From: Bacillota bacterium
GTDB taxonomy: Bacteria > Actinomycetota > Aquicultoria > Aquicultorales > Aquicultoraceae
DNA: 64,000 bases
Reading direction: 5' to 3'
Assembly: GCA_023511485.1 (NCBI GenBank)
Contig: JAIMBH010000005.1
Coordinates: forward strand, 1-64,000
Made by a program: the position numbers and the translations under genes. Within the stretch, counting starts at the first letter, position 1; every line of letters begins with the position of its first letter. This document shows, piece after piece, positions 27,343-36,684 of this stretch. The notes beneath the pieces are model-generated. The model did not search any database and was not told where the DNA came from. It saw only the letters and a program-made list of their open reading frames with translations.

Positions 27343-27810
27343 TCAATCTTTCAATTCCAGTTCGTATAATAATCTGTCTACTGCAGGTCCATACTCGTCG
27401 GTAAGCTTCGCAATTTGCTTAAAACCTGCCTTACGATAAAGACGAATTGCCCGTTCGCTCTTCGGATCGACCGTAAGTTGTATTTTCCTTATACCATCAC
27501 CTCGGAGTTCTTCTATTATCCCGGTTAGGAACCTGTACCCAAGACCCCTGCCACGCTCACCCTCTCTAATCGAAAAACCTACAATGAAAGCAAGCTCGGG
27601 GTCTATCCAGTCTTTGATTACATCTGCTACCCCACAAATTGTTTTGTTGCACCTTAACACATAGACCGCGCCGTGTCGAATAAGAACTGGAAATGTCCAG
27701 TAATTAAGTCCACCTTCGCCAAACGCTTCAGCCTCTATTTGCGTAAGTTCCGCAACAAGTTGTGGGTTAAAGTTAGTAATGCGCTCAACAGAAATTCGCT
27801 CATTTTCCAT
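27343..27810 (-). CDS. GNAT-family N-acetyltransferase
   Basis: The start is set at ATG 27810 (155 aa). A longer frame to 27870 only translates an intergenic repeat. The acetyl-CoA site is GFSIREGERGRGLGYRFLTGIIEEL (motif A, R/Q-x-x-G-x-G/A). Near the end is SERAIRLYRKAGFKQIAKL, as in RimI-like acetyltransferases. It overlaps or abuts the era start, suggesting coupling. The substrate is unknown. RimI-type protein N-terminal acetylation is one possibility. Confidence 0.85.
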   Translation of the reverse strand: MENERISVERITNFNPQLVAELTQIEAEAFGEGGLNYWTFPVLIRHGAVYVLRCNKTICGVADVIKDWIDPELAFIVGFSIREGERGRGLGYRFLTGIIEELRGDGIRKIQLTVDPKSERAIRLYRKAGFKQIAKLTDEYGPAVDRLLYELELKD

Positions 27811-27817
27811 AGTTAAT

Positions 27818-27885
27818 AAGTCTGGAAGTGCCAAGGTTAATAAATAAAAAATACTGGCACTTTGGCACATTAAGGCTTCGGCATT
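27818..27885. repeat. Intergenic palindromic repeat, GTGCCAAAG family (copy 3)
   Basis: GGAAGTGCCAAGGTTAATAAAT is followed by AAAATACTGGCACTTTGGCAC. AGTGCCAAGG and CTTTGGCAC form the stem of an imperfect hairpin. It lies just upstream of the GNAT start and is the clearest copy of this family. Confidence 0.65.
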
Positions 27886-28290
27886 TTATTTATTAAATAA
27901 CTGTTCACTAGTAAAGGCCATTGGTAAGAGATCTTTTACCTTGGCCCTCTTTATTTCCCCACTTGTGTTGGCCATGATAACCAGCGTTTCCGCGCCAAAT
28001 TCGGCCAAAAATTGCCGGCAACTTCCGCATGGGGAGCACGGTGTGGGGCCATCGGCAATTAAAGCCATCGCCTCAAATCGACGGCAGCCCTCAGAAACTG
28101 CTTTTGCCACCGCAACACGCTCTGCACAAATCGATAGTCCATAGACGGCATTTTCAACATTTGCGCCACTAAAGACCCTTCCGTCATCGCATAAAAGAGC
28201 CGCACCAACTCTAAAGCCCGAATACGGAGCATACGCCTCTTGCCGCGCTGCAGCCGCTTTTTGTATAAGTTCGCTCTCATTCATAGTCAT
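27886..28290 (-). CDS. cdd: Cytidine deaminase
   Basis: The 134-aa tetrameric-type enzyme has zinc and catalytic motifs ICAERVAV (Cys, Glu proton shuttle) and PCGSCRQFLAEF (two further Cys ligands), with AYAPYSGFRVGAALL near the start. It deaminates cytidine and deoxycytidine in pyrimidine salvage. Two in-frame ATGs (28290 and 28284) are possible starts. Its place between dgkA/CNNM and era follows the Gram-positive order. Confidence 0.96.
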   Translation of the reverse strand: MTMNESELIQKAAAARQEAYAPYSGFRVGAALLCDDGRVFSGANVENAVYGLSICAERVAVAKAVSEGCRRFEAMALIADGPTPCSPCGSCRQFLAEFGAETLVIMANTSGEIKRAKVKDLLPMAFTSEQLFNK

Positions 28291-28465
28291 AGCTTTAACT
28301 CCTAGCTCTGAGCTGCTAGCTCTTAGAATTATGGACTCTAACTCTTACGGGCCTCCACTTAAGGATGGCATAAATGCCACTCCTTGCTGCCTGCAAACCT
28401 TTAGCAGCCCTAAAGGGTTGCACTACGTTTTTACAAACCCTGGACCATGGCCCTAGCCCCTACCT
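28291..28465. repeat. Intergenic repeat: GCAGCCCTAAAGGG element with ACCCTGGACC tail
   Basis: TTAGCAGCCCTAAAGGGTTGCACTACG is followed by TTTTTACAAACCCTGGACCATGGCCCTAGCCCC. It has the same module order as 19780 and 47403. No gene is seen. Confidence 0.65.
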
Positions 28466-29743
28466 TTATCCGGCTTCTTCTTGCTTTTCCTCGTGAACTT
28501 CTTCTTTCGTAATTAGTATTTTCGATATCCTTCTGCCAATAACCTTCTCGACTTTGAAGGTAAGATTTTCAAATCGCACCTGCTCGCCGGGGTTTGGAAT
28601 CCTTCCAAACAGGCTATAGACAAAACCGCCAATCGTATCGATATCGTTTCGAGACAGGTTTGCGTTCAATATTTCGTTGGCCTCAAATATATTGACCCGT
28701 GCGTCCATCCTTATAGTATGCTCATCTATATATTCGACCAAGGTTTCTTCAAGGTCGTATTCGTCAAATATCTCGCCGACAATCTCCTCCAGAAGATCCT
28801 CGATGGTGACCAAACCGGCGGTACCACCGTATTCGTCCACAACGATTGCCATATGAAGCCGTTTCTTCTGGAGTTCGCGCAATAGCTCATCGACCTTTTT
28901 TAGCTCGGGAACATAATAGGCAGGCCGCATCAGCCTTCTTATCGGGATATCGATATTTCCTTTTCTCATCTGAATGAGAAGATCTTTGGCGTAGATAATA
29001 CCTACAACATTATCAACCGTCTCCTCATAGACGGGGATTCGTGAATGGCCTTCGCGGATAATTAAAGAGAGCACCTCTTCGAGCGGCGCATCAACATTGA
29101 CCGCAACCATATCCATGCGGGGCACCATAACTTCGCGAACAATAGTGTCGCCGAACTCGAATATGCTGTGGATCATCTCTCGCTCTTCTTCCTCTATTAC
29201 GCCCTCCTCTTCTTCAGCGCCGCCCATAGTTATAATCTCTTCTTCTGTAACGACCGGAAGCTCCGTTATGGGCCTGCCACCGAAGAGCCTAATAAATATA
29301 TTCGACACAGAGATAAATAGAGCGGTCACCGGATTAAGAACCCTATTGAGTGCGCTTGAAAAAGACGCCGTCCGCAAGACTAGAGTCTCCGCATGCCTTG
29401 TACCGAAAGTCCTGGGTACGATCTCGCCGAAAATAAGAACGATGAAAAGCATTACTGTTACGGAAACTAGTACGACAAAGCTCGCCAAAAACCTTGATGC
29501 AAGGATAGTAGCAAGCGATATCGCCGTAATGTTGGCAACATTATCAACCAGGATGAGCGAGGACATCAGACGGCCTGGATGCTGTAGTATCTGTTCAACT
29601 GTTTTGGCTCCTGGAACGTCCTGCTCCGCAAGATAACCTATCCTGATTCGGCTGACCGACCTTATCGCACTTCTGATGGCTGTAAGAAGCGCCGAAATAC
29701 CGATAGAAATAATTATTAAGGCAATGTATAACCAGTCTGGCAA
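28466..29743 (-). CDS. CNNM/CBS-domain transporter (hemolysin C/CorC family)
   Basis: The 425-aa protein has an N-terminal CNNM (DUF21) domain with three or four membrane helices (about 1-150), including PGRLMSSLILVDNVANITAISLA and FGEIVPRTFGTR. Two CBS domains follow (about 205-325; VMVPRMDMVAVNVDAPLEEV, EYGGTAGLVTIEDLLEEIVGEI). The CorC/HlyC C-terminal domain covers about 340-415. The family includes Mg2+/Co2+ efflux proteins. Despite the old name, haemolysis is not implied. It lies between cdd and dgkA, a common insertion in this conserved cluster. Confidence 0.93.
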   Translation of the reverse strand: MPDWLYIALIIISIGISALLTAIRSAIRSVSRIRIGYLAEQDVPGAKTVEQILQHPGRLMSSLILVDNVANITAISLATILASRFLASFVVLVSVTVMLFIVLIFGEIVPRTFGTRHAETLVLRTASFSSALNRVLNPVTALFISVSNIFIRLFGGRPITELPVVTEEEIITMGGAEEEEGVIEEEEREMIHSIFEFGDTIVREVMVPRMDMVAVNVDAPLEEVLSLIIREGHSRIPVYEETVDNVVGIIYAKDLLIQMRKGNIDIPIRRLMRPAYYVPELKKVDELLRELQKKRLHMAIVVDEYGGTAGLVTIEDLLEEIVGEIFDEYDLEETLVEYIDEHTIRMDARVNIFEANEILNANLSRNDIDTIGGFVYSLFGRIPNPGEQVRFENLTFKVEKVIGRRISKILITKEEVHEEKQEEAG

Positions 29744-29797
29744 AATATTCTCCTTTGCTAACCCGCTAAAGGTTATTATTTTTAGTAGTTATCTTAA

Positions 29798-30502
29798 CTA
29801 CAGATTATAAAACATTTGAAAAATCAGTATAGTTAAAAGAATACCAATCAGGGCTCCCGAGATGATCTCAAGTGCAGAGTGAATTCCAGCATCCATTCTA
29901 CTGTGAAATACAAGTAGGGCAAGCCCCAATCCAAGTGTTGCGATAAGTGGGGATTGGCTTATGAATGCAATGGCAGTAAACAGTGCTCCGGCAAGAGCAC
30001 TATGCCCGCTCGGCCATCCGCCCCGTAAAAAACTTCCGCCACCAATCCAGGCTTTAGCGGCAATAACAGTGATCATAACAAGCATTAAAGATATTACTGT
30101 CAGGTGGATTGGCGATTGACCAACTCTTTTTAAAAGCATAAGGCTGTACGGGTTGAGTTTCTGAAAGAAGACAAAATATCCAACCAGAACAGCATTTATG
30201 CTTGCCAAAAGCACGGCTCCCGCAGCGACATCTTTTGCGATCTGAGCAATCGGGTCATAAGCTGTTGTGACCAAATCTATGGTCGCCTCTATAGCTGTAT
30301 TTATAAGCTCGGCAACCATGACTAGAATGATAGCAAAAATCAGTGCAACAAAGGCCCACGTGCTTAATTTAAGAAAAAGGGCAAGCCCAAGAGCAAATGC
30401 AGCAGCGGCAAAGTGAATCCGCATATTGCGCTGCGTTCGTAGCACATAAATTAATCCGTCAATTGCATAATTAAAGCTTTGAAGAAGCGATCTGCTTTTC
30501 AT
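29798..30502 (-). CDS. Diacylglycerol kinase fused to PAP2 phosphatase
   Basis: The 234-aa protein has a DgkA-like integral kinase domain (residues 1-115) with membrane helices and ELINTAIEATIDLVT, whose Glu/Asn residues form the active site. Residues 120-234 form a PAP2/type-2 phosphatidic acid phosphatase domain with WPSGHSA and SRMDAGIHSALEI (PSGH and SRxxxxxH motifs). One protein thus carries opposing lipid kinase and phosphatase functions, useful in undecaprenol or diacylglycerol recycling. The first conserved PAP2 block (KxxxxxxRP) is not obvious. The start is ATG 30502, downstream of ybeY. Confidence 0.88.
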   Translation of the reverse strand: MKSRSLLQSFNYAIDGLIYVLRTQRNMRIHFAAAAFALGLALFLKLSTWAFVALIFAIILVMVAELINTAIEATIDLVTTAYDPIAQIAKDVAAGAVLLASINAVLVGYFVFFQKLNPYSLMLLKRVGQSPIHLTVISLMLVMITVIAAKAWIGGGSFLRGGWPSGHSALAGALFTAIAFISQSPLIATLGLGLALLVFHSRMDAGIHSALEIISGALIGILLTILIFQMFYNL

Positions 30503-30529
30503 GACTTTCTTTCATTCCTAAAATGTTAT

Positions 30530-30976
30530 TTAGTTATCGCCAGTTGCAAATATTCCTGCAAGAATCTCTCTTTCAAGTTTTTCCATCTGCTCAGCATCTT
30601 CCACGTTTTCGTGGTCATAACCGAGCAAATGCAAAATCCCATGAGTAAGAAGAAGTGCCATCTCCTGCTCGAAAGTCTGACCGTAATCGACAGCTTGCTT
30701 TGCAGCAACGCTGGGACAAATCACAACGTCGCCTAATAAATGAGGAATACCCGGAGTTTCTTTGGCAAAAATTCCCGATTCAAAAGACAGGACATCGGTT
30801 GGATAGTCTTTCCCCCTATAGGCTGCATTTAGTTTGCGAATCTCATCTTCACCAACAAGAGCGATACTTAACTCAACATCTTTAACGCCTTCCCAATCGA
30901 GAACAAACCTGGCAATTTTCTTAAGAAACACTTCATCGATGGGCAGATCTTGATTGTTATTTACCAGGATTTCCAT
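30530..30976 (-). CDS. ybeY: Endoribonuclease YbeY (rRNA maturation factor)
   Basis: The 148-aa protein has the zinc motif HGILHLLGYDHE (H3xH5xH) at about 117-127 and the family signature RKLNAAYRGKDYPTDVLSFE-like text before it. It processes the 16S rRNA 3' end and takes part in ribosome quality control. Its start overlaps the 3' end of pgpH by 20 nt. The phoH-pgpH-ybeY-dgkA-cdd-era chain is intact here. Confidence 0.96.
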   Translation of the reverse strand: MEILVNNNQDLPIDEVFLKKIARFVLDWEGVKDVELSIALVGEDEIRKLNAAYRGKDYPTDVLSFESGIFAKETPGIPHLLGDVVICPSVAAKQAVDYGQTFEQEMALLLTHGILHLLGYDHENVEDAEQMEKLEREILAGIFATGDN

Positions 30977-33080
30977 GAACGGTCAAACTCCTAGTTTGCG
31001 ATACAGGCATAGACGGATACTCAATTCTCGTATGGTACAGGCTGCTTAGCACCTGTGTAAAGCTTTTGATTATACTCTCGATATCGCATAGAGTAAGATT
31101 ACTATCGCTAAGCTGACCGTCATCCAGCTTAGTTTGTACTATCCTCTTGATCAACTGCTCAATTCTGCCAGGTGACGGTTTTGTTATTGTCCTAGCGGCG
31201 GCCTCAACCGAGTCTGCAAGCATAACCAAAGCAGCCTCTTTAGTTCGCGGGCGCTGGCCTGAATACCTGAAGTTTTCTTCGTTAACTACTTCTTTTGCTA
31301 TACTCTCTTTTGCTTTGTGGTAGAAGTAGGCAACCACACTTGTACCATGATGCTCGTTTATTATATCTATGATTTCCTTTGGCAAACGGTGTTTCTTTGC
31401 TATCTCCACTCCCTCTTTAACGTGAGATGTGATGATCAAGCAGCTTAAACTCGGGTTTGTGTGGTCGTGTGGATTCTCATTGCCAACCTGGTTCTCAACA
31501 AAGAAAAGCGGCCTTTTTATCTTGCCGATATCATGGTAATACGCACCAACTCTGGCAAGAAGCGGGTTCGCCCCTATTTCTTCGGCCGCACTTTCAGCTA
31601 GATTGCCGGTCATAATGCTGTGGTTATAAGTTCCCGGCGCCTTCATCATAAGTTCCCTGAGAAGGGGTTGATTTGCATAGGATAGCTCGACGTATTTTAT
31701 ATCTGTTGTAATACCAAATGCCCGCTCAAGGAAAGGTAGTGCCCCAACGGTAAGAACGGCTGTTGATATACCACCGACCAGACCCCACCCTAAATTTTTA
31801 AGCACTTCAAACCACCCTGCGCCACTAAGTAGAGTAGTTATAAGGGCAAGAACTGTAGTGGCAAGTGTAACCCAGGCGCCTGCAATAACAAGGTCAGTTC
31901 GGTGCCTGATGTTGTTGATCGAGTAGATTGCAAATAACCCTGTAAGTAACCCATAAAGTGTATATTGATAATTCTGTCCGGCGATAAGCCCTGAGTACAG
32001 ACTTAATGTGAGGGTCATTAACACAGCCATTTCGGTGTTAAAAAGAAGTGCTGTAAGCATCGCAGCCGCACCAACTGGTATTACAAAAAACGAGTAAAAC
32101 GGCCCTACAAACTTTGCGGTCACAATGGTAGTTATAAATATAATAGCCAGCACAGCTATTAAGCGATCGCTATCATATATCTTGCGCTGGAAGTTGTATA
32201 GATACAAGGCAAGCGCCACAAAAGATACTAGTTCAAATAGCAGCAGACCAACCAGTCTCGCAAGATCGACAGTTCTCTTCATTAAACCGAGTTCTTTTAG
32301 TATTTTAACCTGCCCGCTGGTAACAATCTCGCCTTCCCGGACAACTATTTCGCCCTTTTGTTTGTTCACGATGACAGGCGTAACCCCGGCCATGACTTCT
32401 TTCTTTAGCCTGTCGGTTTGCTTCTCATCATAGAAGAAGTTTGGTCTTAGATACAGCGAGCCTATTTCTGCGATTACTGCATTTTTGTCCTTATCCTGAG
32501 TCAGACTGCTTGCACCGCTTCGAAATTCGCTTTTCTTGTTAACTAGATTATCCAATGTTATGCGATCGCGGTAGGCCTGGTCCACCTGGTTTATAATCAC
32601 TGATTCGAGATAATTCAAGTCGCTATCAGATATCGAGAGGGTGGTATTCAGCACATTTTTATCAACCGTTGTGCCGATCTCTTTGGAGAGCATATCAAGC
32701 TTGGCTTCCTGGGTAAGCGCCTGGTTTGACCTCACCTGTCTGGCTAAACCAAAAAAGTTATGAACCGAATCAATGACCTGAGACTCAACCGCCCAATCCC
32801 GGTTGTATACCTTTTGCACTTGTGCAGCGGCCTCTTTACGAAGAGTTTCGGTTTTTTCAAAATCAATAAATTCAAGGTCACGGTTAGCCTTAATTGTTTT
32901 TGGACTTGGCTTGCCGACCTGAATGCCGGCAAGCCTATCCGGTAAAAAATCAATTGTTAGAGTGGCGAGAACAAGCGTGAAGATAAGTGCGACGAGAAAT
33001 GACCGACGAAGATTCGTGTTTCTCCAATCAACCTTTTTTAAAAGATATTTAATTTTATCGAGGCCAAAGCCCGCTATCAT
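30957..33080 (-). CDS. 7TM-HD (PgpH family) cyclic-di-AMP phosphodiesterase
   Basis: The 707-aa protein has an N-terminal helix and extracellular 7TMR-HDED domain (about 60-290) and seven membrane segments (about 290-470). The cytosolic HD domain has GTYNHSIMTGNLAESAAEEIGANPLLARVGAYYHDIGKIKRP, with the HD pair and histidine ligands. This family hydrolyses cyclic-di-AMP to pApA and controls osmolyte and wall homeostasis. It is 2 nt downstream of phoH, hence co-translated. Confidence 0.93.
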   Translation of the reverse strand: MIAGFGLDKIKYLLKKVDWRNTNLRRSFLVALIFTLVLATLTIDFLPDRLAGIQVGKPSPKTIKANRDLEFIDFEKTETLRKEAAAQVQKVYNRDWAVESQVIDSVHNFFGLARQVRSNQALTQEAKLDMLSKEIGTTVDKNVLNTTLSISDSDLNYLESVIINQVDQAYRDRITLDNLVNKKSEFRSGASSLTQDKDKNAVIAEIGSLYLRPNFFYDEKQTDRLKKEVMAGVTPVIVNKQKGEIVVREGEIVTSGQVKILKELGLMKRTVDLARLVGLLLFELVSFVALALYLYNFQRKIYDSDRLIAVLAIIFITTIVTAKFVGPFYSFFVIPVGAAAMLTALLFNTEMAVLMTLTLSLYSGLIAGQNYQYTLYGLLTGLFAIYSINNIRHRTDLVIAGAWVTLATTVLALITTLLSGAGWFEVLKNLGWGLVGGISTAVLTVGALPFLERAFGITTDIKYVELSYANQPLLRELMMKAPGTYNHSIMTGNLAESAAEEIGANPLLARVGAYYHDIGKIKRPLFFVENQVGNENPHDHTNPSLSCLIITSHVKEGVEIAKKHRLPKEIIDIINEHHGTSVVAYFYHKAKESIAKEVVNEENFRYSGQRPRTKEAALVMLADSVEAAARTITKPSPGRIEQLIKRIVQTKLDDGQLSDSNLTLCDIESIIKSFTQVLSSLYHTRIEYPSMPVSQTRSLTVHGNPGK

Positions 33081-33082
33081 GG

Positions 33083-34060
33083 CTACTTCTTTGAACCTCT
33101 CTCTTCGTCATACTGCTTATATGCTTCAACAATTCTTTGAACAAGCTTATGACGAACTACATCGCGTGCTGTAAGGTGAACAAATGCTATGCCGTCAATT
33201 CCAGATAATATCTTCTCTACAACGAGTAACCCCGAACTCTGCCCTTGCGGCAAATCAATCTGGGTTGCGTCTCCAGTTACAACAACCTTTGAGCCAAAAC
33301 CAAGCCTAGTCAGAAACATTTTCATCTGCTCGGGCGAGGTATTTTGAGCTTCATCCAAAATAATGAAGGAATCGTTTAAGGTGCGGCCCCTCATATACGC
33401 AAGAGGTGCAACCTCTATAATCCCTTTTTCCATTAAGCCTTGGAACTGCTCAGCATCCATCATATCATAAAGTGCATCGTAAAGTGGACGCAAATATGGA
33501 TCTACTTTTTGGTAGAGGTCCCCAGGTAGAAAACCAAGCTTCTCACCAGCCTCAACGGCCGGTCTCGTAAGAATAATTCTGCCAACCTCTTTGTCCTTTA
33601 AAGCCTTCACCGCCATTGCCATCGCCAGGTATGTCTTTCCTGTTCCGGCAGGTCCTATAGCAAAGGTGGCAATGTGTTTGCGTATGGCATCGACATACTG
33701 CTTCTGCCCAGCTGTTCGTGGCCCGATTACTTTGCGCCGGTTGGTGATAATCACATCCGAGTAGATGCTTGATGGAGCAACTTTTTCATTTTTATCACGA
33801 ATTAGCTCAATAGTGTGCTCGACTTTTTGGGGGGTTAGCTGATGCCCACTTGATAATACTGCCAGAAGTTCCTCGAAAACTGTTGCTACGGCTTCTACTT
33901 CACCGGCATCGCCTTTGATTTTTATTTCATTCCCTCTTACTAATATTCTCGTATTAAAGTTATCTTCTATTATCTTCAATAGTTGGTCCTGGTAGCCTAA
34001 TAGTTCAACCATTGGCTGATTACCCGGAACCACAACTTTAGTTTCTATTTTCCCTGCCAA
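33083..34060 (-). CDS. phoH: PhoH-like ATPase
   Basis: The 325-aa protein has Walker A GPAGTGKTYLAMAMA, Walker B FIILDEAQNTSPEQMK and a downstream VVTGDATQIDLP sensor. A KH-like N-terminal region precedes the ATPase (residues 25-90). It belongs to the PhoH/YbeZ group that partners with YbeY in rRNA handling, consistent with its neighbour. The start is TTG 34060; no better in-frame ATG is nearby, and GAGGAG lies 13 nt upstream. Confidence 0.94.
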   Translation of the reverse strand: MAGKIETKVVVPGNQPMVELLGYQDQLLKIIEDNFNTRILVRGNEIKIKGDAGEVEAVATVFEELLAVLSSGHQLTPQKVEHTIELIRDKNEKVAPSSIYSDVIITNRRKVIGPRTAGQKQYVDAIRKHIATFAIGPAGTGKTYLAMAMAVKALKDKEVGRIILTRPAVEAGEKLGFLPGDLYQKVDPYLRPLYDALYDMMDAEQFQGLMEKGIIEVAPLAYMRGRTLNDSFIILDEAQNTSPEQMKMFLTRLGFGSKVVVTGDATQIDLPQGQSSGLLVVEKILSGIDGIAFVHLTARDVVRHKLVQRIVEAYKQYDEERGSKK

Positions 34061-34238
34061 TTAGGCTATTTCACTCCTCTTTAACTGTTAGCAACCAGCT
34101 GCTAGCGGCCAGTTAGACGCGATATATATCGCATCCGTGCCCGGGAACTTGCTGATGTCTAGACAGTGAGAAAATTATATCACCTTTGGGTCTCCAGGAG
34201 CTAGAAATCAGGCATTTGAACAGAAAACTGCGTTCATC

Positions 34239-34700
34239 CTAACCTTTTAATAGCTCCGAAACAATCTCATTGACCCTTTTACCATCAGCTCTGCCTCTAA
34301 CCTCGGGCATTAGCTTGCTCATAACTCTGCCCATCTCTTTTATAGACGTAGCCCCCGTATCTTTAATGGCCCTCTTTGCAAGCTCCCGGATTTCATCGTC
34401 GGTGAGCTGTTTCGGCAGATAGCTGGCAAGGATTTTGGCTTCGCTCTCCTCTTTCTCCGCCAAATCCTCACGATTTCCCTTCCTATACTGCTCAACAGCT
34501 TCTCTTCTGCGCTTGATCTGCTTTTGGATTATCTCAACGATTTCCTCGTCTGTAAGCTGGCTCTTTTTTGTTATTTCGGCATTTTTGATCTCGGCATTGA
34601 GGAAACGGATCGTTGAAACCCTAATCTTCTGACTAACATCAGAAGGCGCAGCACGCATTGCTGATTTTAAATCCTCGCTTAAACGGTCTTTAAGTGACAA
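34239..34700 (-). CDS. yqeY: GatB/YqeY domain protein
   Basis: The 153-aa protein begins MSLKDRLSEDLKSAMR and ends with the YqeY tail (VMSKLMPEVRGRADGKRVNEIVSELL). It is homologous to the tRNA-binding tail of GatB and may act in amidotransferase-type tRNA charging. The function is not settled in the family. In many Firmicutes rpsU precedes it. Here the 69-nt gap to the HIT gene holds only a CCCAGGATCCTGG tract and no S21 gene. A 178-nt repeat-bearing gap (34061-34238) follows before phoH. Confidence 0.93.
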   Translation of the reverse strand: MSLKDRLSEDLKSAMRAAPSDVSQKIRVSTIRFLNAEIKNAEITKKSQLTDEEIVEIIQKQIKRRREAVEQYRKGNREDLAEKEESEAKILASYLPKQLTDDEIRELAKRAIKDTGATSIKEMGRVMSKLMPEVRGRADGKRVNEIVSELLKG

Positions 34701-34769
34701 AATTTGCCTCCTTTTGTAGGTCAGGGGATCGGGTCGGGACCCAGGATCCTGGTCTCTGCACCCTGCTTT

Positions 34770-35114
34770 TTATCCTGGTGGCCAGCCCAGCTTCCTCCCA
34801 CCTAAGAGGTGGATGTGGATATGATAGACTTCCTGCCCGGAATCAGGTCCGTTATTTATAACAACCCTATAGCCGCTTTCTGCGATTCCCTCCTGTTTAG
34901 CGATTTTACTGGCCGCAAACAGCAACTTGCCGAGCAACTCTTCATCCTTTTCGGTGGCATCTGCAAGCATTGCGATATGCTTTTTAGGGATAATTAAGAT
35001 ATGGGTAGGAGCCTGCGGTCTGATATCGCGAAAAGCAAGTATATCTTCGTCCTCGTAAACCTTATCGACTGGAATTTCCCCAGCAACCATTTTACAAAAA
35101 AGGTCTTCTGCCAT
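34770..35114 (-). CDS. HIT-family nucleotide hydrolase (HinT-like)
   Basis: The 114-aa protein has the histidine triad YHIHIHLLGGRKLGWPPG near the C-terminus and DILAFRDIRPQAPTHILIIPKKHI in the middle. It cleaves AMP-amidates and acyl-adenylates. Length and motif are typical of HinT. It lies between mtaB and yqeY in the conserved chain. Confidence 0.95.
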   Translation of the reverse strand: MAEDLFCKMVAGEIPVDKVYEDEDILAFRDIRPQAPTHILIIPKKHIAMLADATEKDEELLGKLLFAASKIAKQEGIAESGYRVVINNGPDSGQEVYHIHIHLLGGRKLGWPPG

Positions 35115-35160
35115 TTACTCCCTCCTTGTTGTAGATCAAAAATCAACGATATCTGATAGC

Positions 35161-36429
35161 CTATACAATTCTACCATAGAGGATTGCGTTTTCCTGCTCA
35201 TCTATATTAACATTAACTAACCTTCCGATAGCATCTTGCGTACCGCCTTCTATATGAACCCTGATATAGTTATCGCTTATACCTGAAAGATACTTGCCAT
35301 GCGCGCGCTCCACCAATACACTCAAGTTTTTCCCAACGTAGTTTGAGGCAAACTTTGACGACAGTTTTCTGCTTATATCAATCAGCTGAGCTGATCGGCT
35401 GTCTTTAACAGAGCTTGCAACCTGGTTGTTATAGGTTGCAGCAGGCGTTCCTGCTCTCGGAGAAAACTTAAACACATGAAGTTTGCTAAACCCGACTCGC
35501 TCAACTAGCTCTGCGGTATCGTTAAAATCATTATCGGTCTCTCCAGGGAAACCGACAATGACGTCAGTTGTAATTGCAAGACCATCGATTTTCTGCTTAA
35601 GTTCATCAGTGCGCTCAACAAACTCAGACTGCGTGTAACGTCTATTCATTTTAGCAAGTATGCTATCGCTTCCGCTCTGAAGCGGGATATGAAGATGGTT
35701 GCATACTTTGCCTGATGTGGATATCAGCTCGACAATATCAGGTGTTATTTCGTTTAGCTCGATAGAGCTCAGACGAATTCTGCCCAGGCCACGTATATCG
35801 ATAAGCCTTCTTAAAAGGCTGCCCAAGCTGTTACCTGTTCCGTTACCATACAGCCCAAGATGAATGCCGGTCAAAACTATCTCTTGCGTGCCGGTAGCTA
35901 CAAGACGCGATACCTCATCGACTATCTCGCTTTGCGGGCGACTCCAAAGGTTGCCACGGACATAGGGAACTATGCAATAGCTGCAAAACTGGTTGCAGCC
36001 ATCCTGTATCTTAACCAGCGCACGAGTATGTAAAGGCATAACAATCTTATCCCCGCTTACCTTGCTGGATGCTTCCATGCCGAGCTTTTCAGCAAGTACC
36101 CTCGGGAGCTCACGCTTCTGGTCATTTCCCACGATCAAGTCGATCCCCTCAATTTGAGCTATCTCATCGCGATCAGAATCAGCATAACAGCCGGTAACCA
36201 CAACAAGGGATTCTGGATTGTTTTTTAAGGCGCGCCTTATAAGCTGCCTGGACTTGTGATTTGCAACCGCCGTGACCGTGCAGCTATTGATGATATACAC
36301 GTCTGCTGAGGATGAAAAATCAACCTGATCCCAGCCCATTCTCTTAAGATCGGCAACTATTCGCTCTCCTTCATATTGATTGACTTTGCAGCCAAGTGTA
36401 TGTATGGAAAAGCTTACTCTGCTATGCAC
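35161..36429 (-). CDS. mtaB: tRNA (t6A37)-C2 methylthiotransferase MtaB
   Basis: About 422 aa from GTG 36429, which has GGGG 7 nt upstream. The frame extends five codons to a TTG without a ribosome site. The N-terminal MTTase domain (SFSIHTLGCKVNQYEGERIV) carries cluster cysteines, followed by the radical SAM motif CNQFCSYCIVPYVRG and a TRAM domain at the C-terminus. It converts t6A37 to ms2t6A37 in ANN-decoding tRNAs. In the standard order it follows rsmE. Here an 8-kb accessory block separates them. Confidence 0.94.
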   Translation of the reverse strand: MHSRVSFSIHTLGCKVNQYEGERIVADLKRMGWDQVDFSSSADVYIINSCTVTAVANHKSRQLIRRALKNNPESLVVVTGCYADSDRDEIAQIEGIDLIVGNDQKRELPRVLAEKLGMEASSKVSGDKIVMPLHTRALVKIQDGCNQFCSYCIVPYVRGNLWSRPQSEIVDEVSRLVATGTQEIVLTGIHLGLYGNGTGNSLGSLLRRLIDIRGLGRIRLSSIELNEITPDIVELISTSGKVCNHLHIPLQSGSDSILAKMNRRYTQSEFVERTDELKQKIDGLAITTDVIVGFPGETDNDFNDTAELVERVGFSKLHVFKFSPRAGTPAATYNNQVASSVKDSRSAQLIDISRKLSSKFASNYVGKNLSVLVERAHGKYLSGISDNYIRVHIEGGTQDAIGRLVNVNIDEQENAILYGRIV

Positions 36430-36485
36430 AACATAAAACCCCAATTTTTTATTTTAATAACCGCGGTTTAAGCCGACTTAACAGC

Positions 36486-36560
36486 AACGCGAAGAAGCCA
36501 GAAGTCGGGAGCTAGAATTCCAAAGATTTTAATTCTTAGCTTTTGACCTTTGGCTTCCTA
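36486..36560. repeat. Long imperfect inverted repeat upstream of mtaB
   Basis: The left arm reads AGAAGCCAGAAGTCGGGAGC and continues TAGAATT. The right arm is AATTCTTAGCTTTTGACC and continues TTTGGCTTCCT. About 26 nt pair imperfectly around a 13-nt loop. It belongs to the general class of repeat-built intergenic palindromes in this genome. It could also act as a terminator for the response-regulator gene. Confidence 0.6.
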
Positions 36561-36684
36561 CTATATTTTGACTTGTTTTTAGCCTTTCGACAATAACAAC
36601 GGAATTATAAGTTAACCATCAAACAACCGGTAGATGAAATTAGATGAAACCAGATGAAATAAGTGTGCTAGCATTTTAAACCGC

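Noticed and set aside
27811-27870. N-terminal extension of the GNAT protein
   Set aside because: It is only a translation of the GTGCCAAAG-family repeat. The internal ATG at 27810 is better.
34701-34769. Possible rpsU gene between the HIT gene and yqeY
   Set aside because: No S21-like reading frame exists in the 69-nt gap. It contains only a CCCAGGATCCTGG-type tract.
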